Source: Pedobacter mucosus
Lineage (GTDB): Bacteria > Bacteroidota > Bacteroidia > Sphingobacteriales > Sphingobacteriaceae
Assembly (NCBI RefSeq): GCF_022200785.1
Contig: NZ_CP087585.1
Span: 2,294,001 to 2,358,000 of the forward strand
Length of the DNA stretch: 64,000 nucleotides
Reading direction: 5' to 3'
Below are positions 62,464 to 64,000 of this stretch, piece after piece (the first letter of the stretch is position 1; each line of letters opens with the position of its first letter). The notes under the pieces were generated by a model. That model had not been told where the DNA came from. It was given only the letters and a program-made list of their open reading frames with translations, and made no database searches. Both the position numbers and the translations under genes were made by a program.

Positions 62464-64000
62464 TTAACTCACCCTTTTTCCTTTAAGTAACATATCCAAC
62501 GCATCATTTAATGTACCAGCTTTTTGCATTTCGCCTTCATTAACAAAATAAATTTCATCCGCACTTTCTATGGTATTGAGTCGATGCGCAATAATAACCA
62601 AAGTGGTTTCTTTTGGTAATTTTTTCAGAATACTACTTAACAATTGTTCCGTTATCGTATCGATATTTGCGGTTGCTTCATCCAAAATTAACAATTCTGG
62701 ATTACGCAAAACGGCTCTCATAAAAGCAATCAGTTGTTTCTGACCTAAACTTAAGCTTTCTGCTCCAGAAGATATTTGAGTATTTAAGCCTTCATCAAAT
62801 ATGGCTAAAAGTGCATTTAAGTTTGCTTCTTCAATTATTTTTTCGAGTTCTACGTCACTTACATCTCTATATTTACTATTGCCATATAGTATATTTTCTT
62901 TTACGGTGCCCGAAAATAAAAATGGTTCTTGTAAAATAAAGCCTATTTTCTGTGTCCGTTCTTCTGCACTAAAAGACCGGATATCTTTCCCATGCAACAA
63001 AATGGTCCCTTTTGTGGCATCATATAATCTTGAAATTAAAGAAGCTGTAGTTGTTTTGCCCCCACCCGTCGGACCAATCAAAGCATAGGTTTTTCCCTTT
63101 TCAAATTTCAAGTTTATGTTATGCAAAATTTCTTTCGAATCGCCATAAGAGAAATGAACGTTTTTAAACTCTATTAATGCATCAGAAGATTTATCATCCG
63201 TAGTTTCAATTTGACTTAAATTGGTATCTAGAAGTAGTATTTGAGAGATCCTATCCCAGCTGGCCATAGCAACTTGGAAACTTGTCCAAAGTGCTGCCAA
63301 TTGTCTTAATGGATTGTAAAAATTTGTTGCGTATGAAATATAACTTACTAATAAACCCAATGTAAAATTGCCAATAATAATTAAATGGATGCCAAATAAC
63401 AGCACGATCAATTGTGCAACGCTAGATAGCAACCCATATACTGGCACGAAGATATTGTTGGCTAATCCTGCGCCTATAGCTGTTTTGTAATTTTCTTTAT
63501 TGGCCTCGTCAAAGCGTTTTCTAAAATAATCTCTCCTGTTAAAAGCAATAATTACCTTAAAATTATTTAAGCTTTCTTGTATTTCGGCACTCATTCCGCC
63601 AACACTTTTTAAGTTTTTAGCATTCTTTTTCTTCACCCATGGGGATAAAATAGCCGTGAAAAGAACAATGATTATTGCTGGAGATAAGGCTGCAGCACCC
63701 AAATTTATATTAATAGAAAGCAAGAATATACCAGCACCTAACATGGTTACGATGCTGCCAATAAATTGCATTAAAGACTGCGAAAAAAACTGATTTAATT
63801 TATCGGTATCATTATTTACTCTTGAAATTAAATCTCCGGCTTTATTCTGATTAAAAAATGAAACGGGTAATTCTTGTAACTTGTTGAAAATCGCGTTGCG
63901 CAAAGTATACAACATCCTTTGACCAACGCCGCCCATTAATTTAGTTTGCGTGTAGCCTGTAACCATCGCCACTAAATAAATAACTAAGAGAATTCCACTA
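62464..64000 (-). CDS. ABC exporter, fused permease-ATPase, N-terminus beyond right edge
   Basis: About 512 residues visible; the frame stays open to base 64000, so the first membrane helix or so is missing. Half-transporter of the MsbA/lipid or peptide exporter type: coupling-helix segment SFFNQNKAGDLISRVNNDTD, several membrane spans, then ATPase with Walker A GPTGGGKTT, Q-loop FILQEPFLF, signature LSLGQKQ (LSxGQ) and Walker B LLILDEATANID, H-loop IIAHRL. Substrate unknown. Confidence 0.93.
   Translation of the reverse strand, partial: SGILLVIYLVAMVTGYTQTKLMGGVGQRMLYTLRNAIFNKLQELPVSFFNQNKAGDLISRVNNDTDKLNQFFSQSLMQFIGSIVTMLGAGIFLLSININLGAAALSPAIIIVLFTAILSPWVKKKNAKNLKSVGGMSAEIQESLNNFKVIIAFNRRDYFRKRFDEANKENYKTAIGAGLANNIFVPVYGLLSSVAQLIVLLFGIHLIIIGNFTLGLLVSYISYATNFYNPLRQLAALWTSFQVAMASWDRISQILLLDTNLSQIETTDDKSSDALIEFKNVHFSYGDSKEILHNINLKFEKGKTYALIGPTGGGKTTTASLISRLYDATKGTILLHGKDIRSFSAEERTQKIGFILQEPFLFSGTVKENILYGNSKYRDVSDVELEKIIEEANLNALLAIFDEGLNTQISSGAESLSLGQKQLIAFMRAVLRNPELLILDEATANIDTITEQLLSSILKKLPKETTLVIIAHRLNTIESADEIYFVNEGEMQKAGTLNDALDMLLKGKRVS

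Overview
The window looks like Bacteroidota chromosome, most likely family Sphingobacteriaceae (Pedobacter-like). Seen directly: a SusC/SusD pair, TAnnTTTG-type promoter elements, few Shine-Dalgarno sequences, many single-domain response regulators, a tmRNA encoding the tag GENTYALAA, and an A+T-rich composition with several TTG starts. The genus is an inference from overall gene style.

Layout. (1) 0-17.5 kb is a dense accessory-metabolism and detoxification region: two SDRs, two alcohol-dehydrogenase-type MDR enzymes, a DODA-like dioxygenase, esterases, SnoaL/NTF2 proteins, a tautomerase, paired PPC/DUF296 proteins, two Crp/Fnr regulators, an AraC regulator, and a complete tripartite efflux operon (TetR, TolC-like, HlyD-like, 14-TM MFS). 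Two divergent promoter regions share a nearly identical 27-bp operator-like motif. (2) 17.6-24 kb holds a short GntR regulator, an intact SusD and the 3' part of a SusC gene cut off by a complete IS21-family element. The far side of the IS carries the tail of an unrelated surface or phage-type protein, so the region is rearranged. (3) 24-33 kb is gene-poor and full of small or broken genes: a frameshifted DUF3606 gene, three stand-alone CheY-like receivers, a LuxR HTH-only protein, a cold-shock-like small protein, an ECF sigma factor, and a 780-bp region that may hold a structured RNA. (4) 33.4-37.7 kb is the most interesting block. An ECF sigma/anti-sigma pair, a small exported Lys-Met-repeat protein, an exported thioredoxin-fold peroxidase, a DUF1223 protein, a membrane cytochrome b and a Tat-exported MsrP/YedY-like molybdoenzyme are tied together by three copies of the same promoter, TTGTAAGGA-N13/14-CGAC. 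This resembles, and may be a Bacteroidota version of, a periplasmic hypochlorite or methionine-oxidation defence. (5) 37.7-45.5 kb has relics (msrA fragment, decayed copy of the sigma factor with its terminator), a large hairpin, a RadC/JAB protein, a second exported protein with an unusual C-terminal tail, and a tyrosine recombinase next to ssrA, consistent with a decayed integrative element. (6) 45.5-64 kb is more core-like: ssrA, NIPSNAP, a MoxR/DUF58/BatA-type operon with divergent DUF4159, a TldD/TldE pair plus a second TldD separated by five hairpin-forming repeats of about 97 bp, a histidine kinase, an SMP-30-like protein and an ABC exporter running off the right edge.

All functions are read from sequence patterns alone; no database search was possible. 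Family names rest on motifs I can see and recall.
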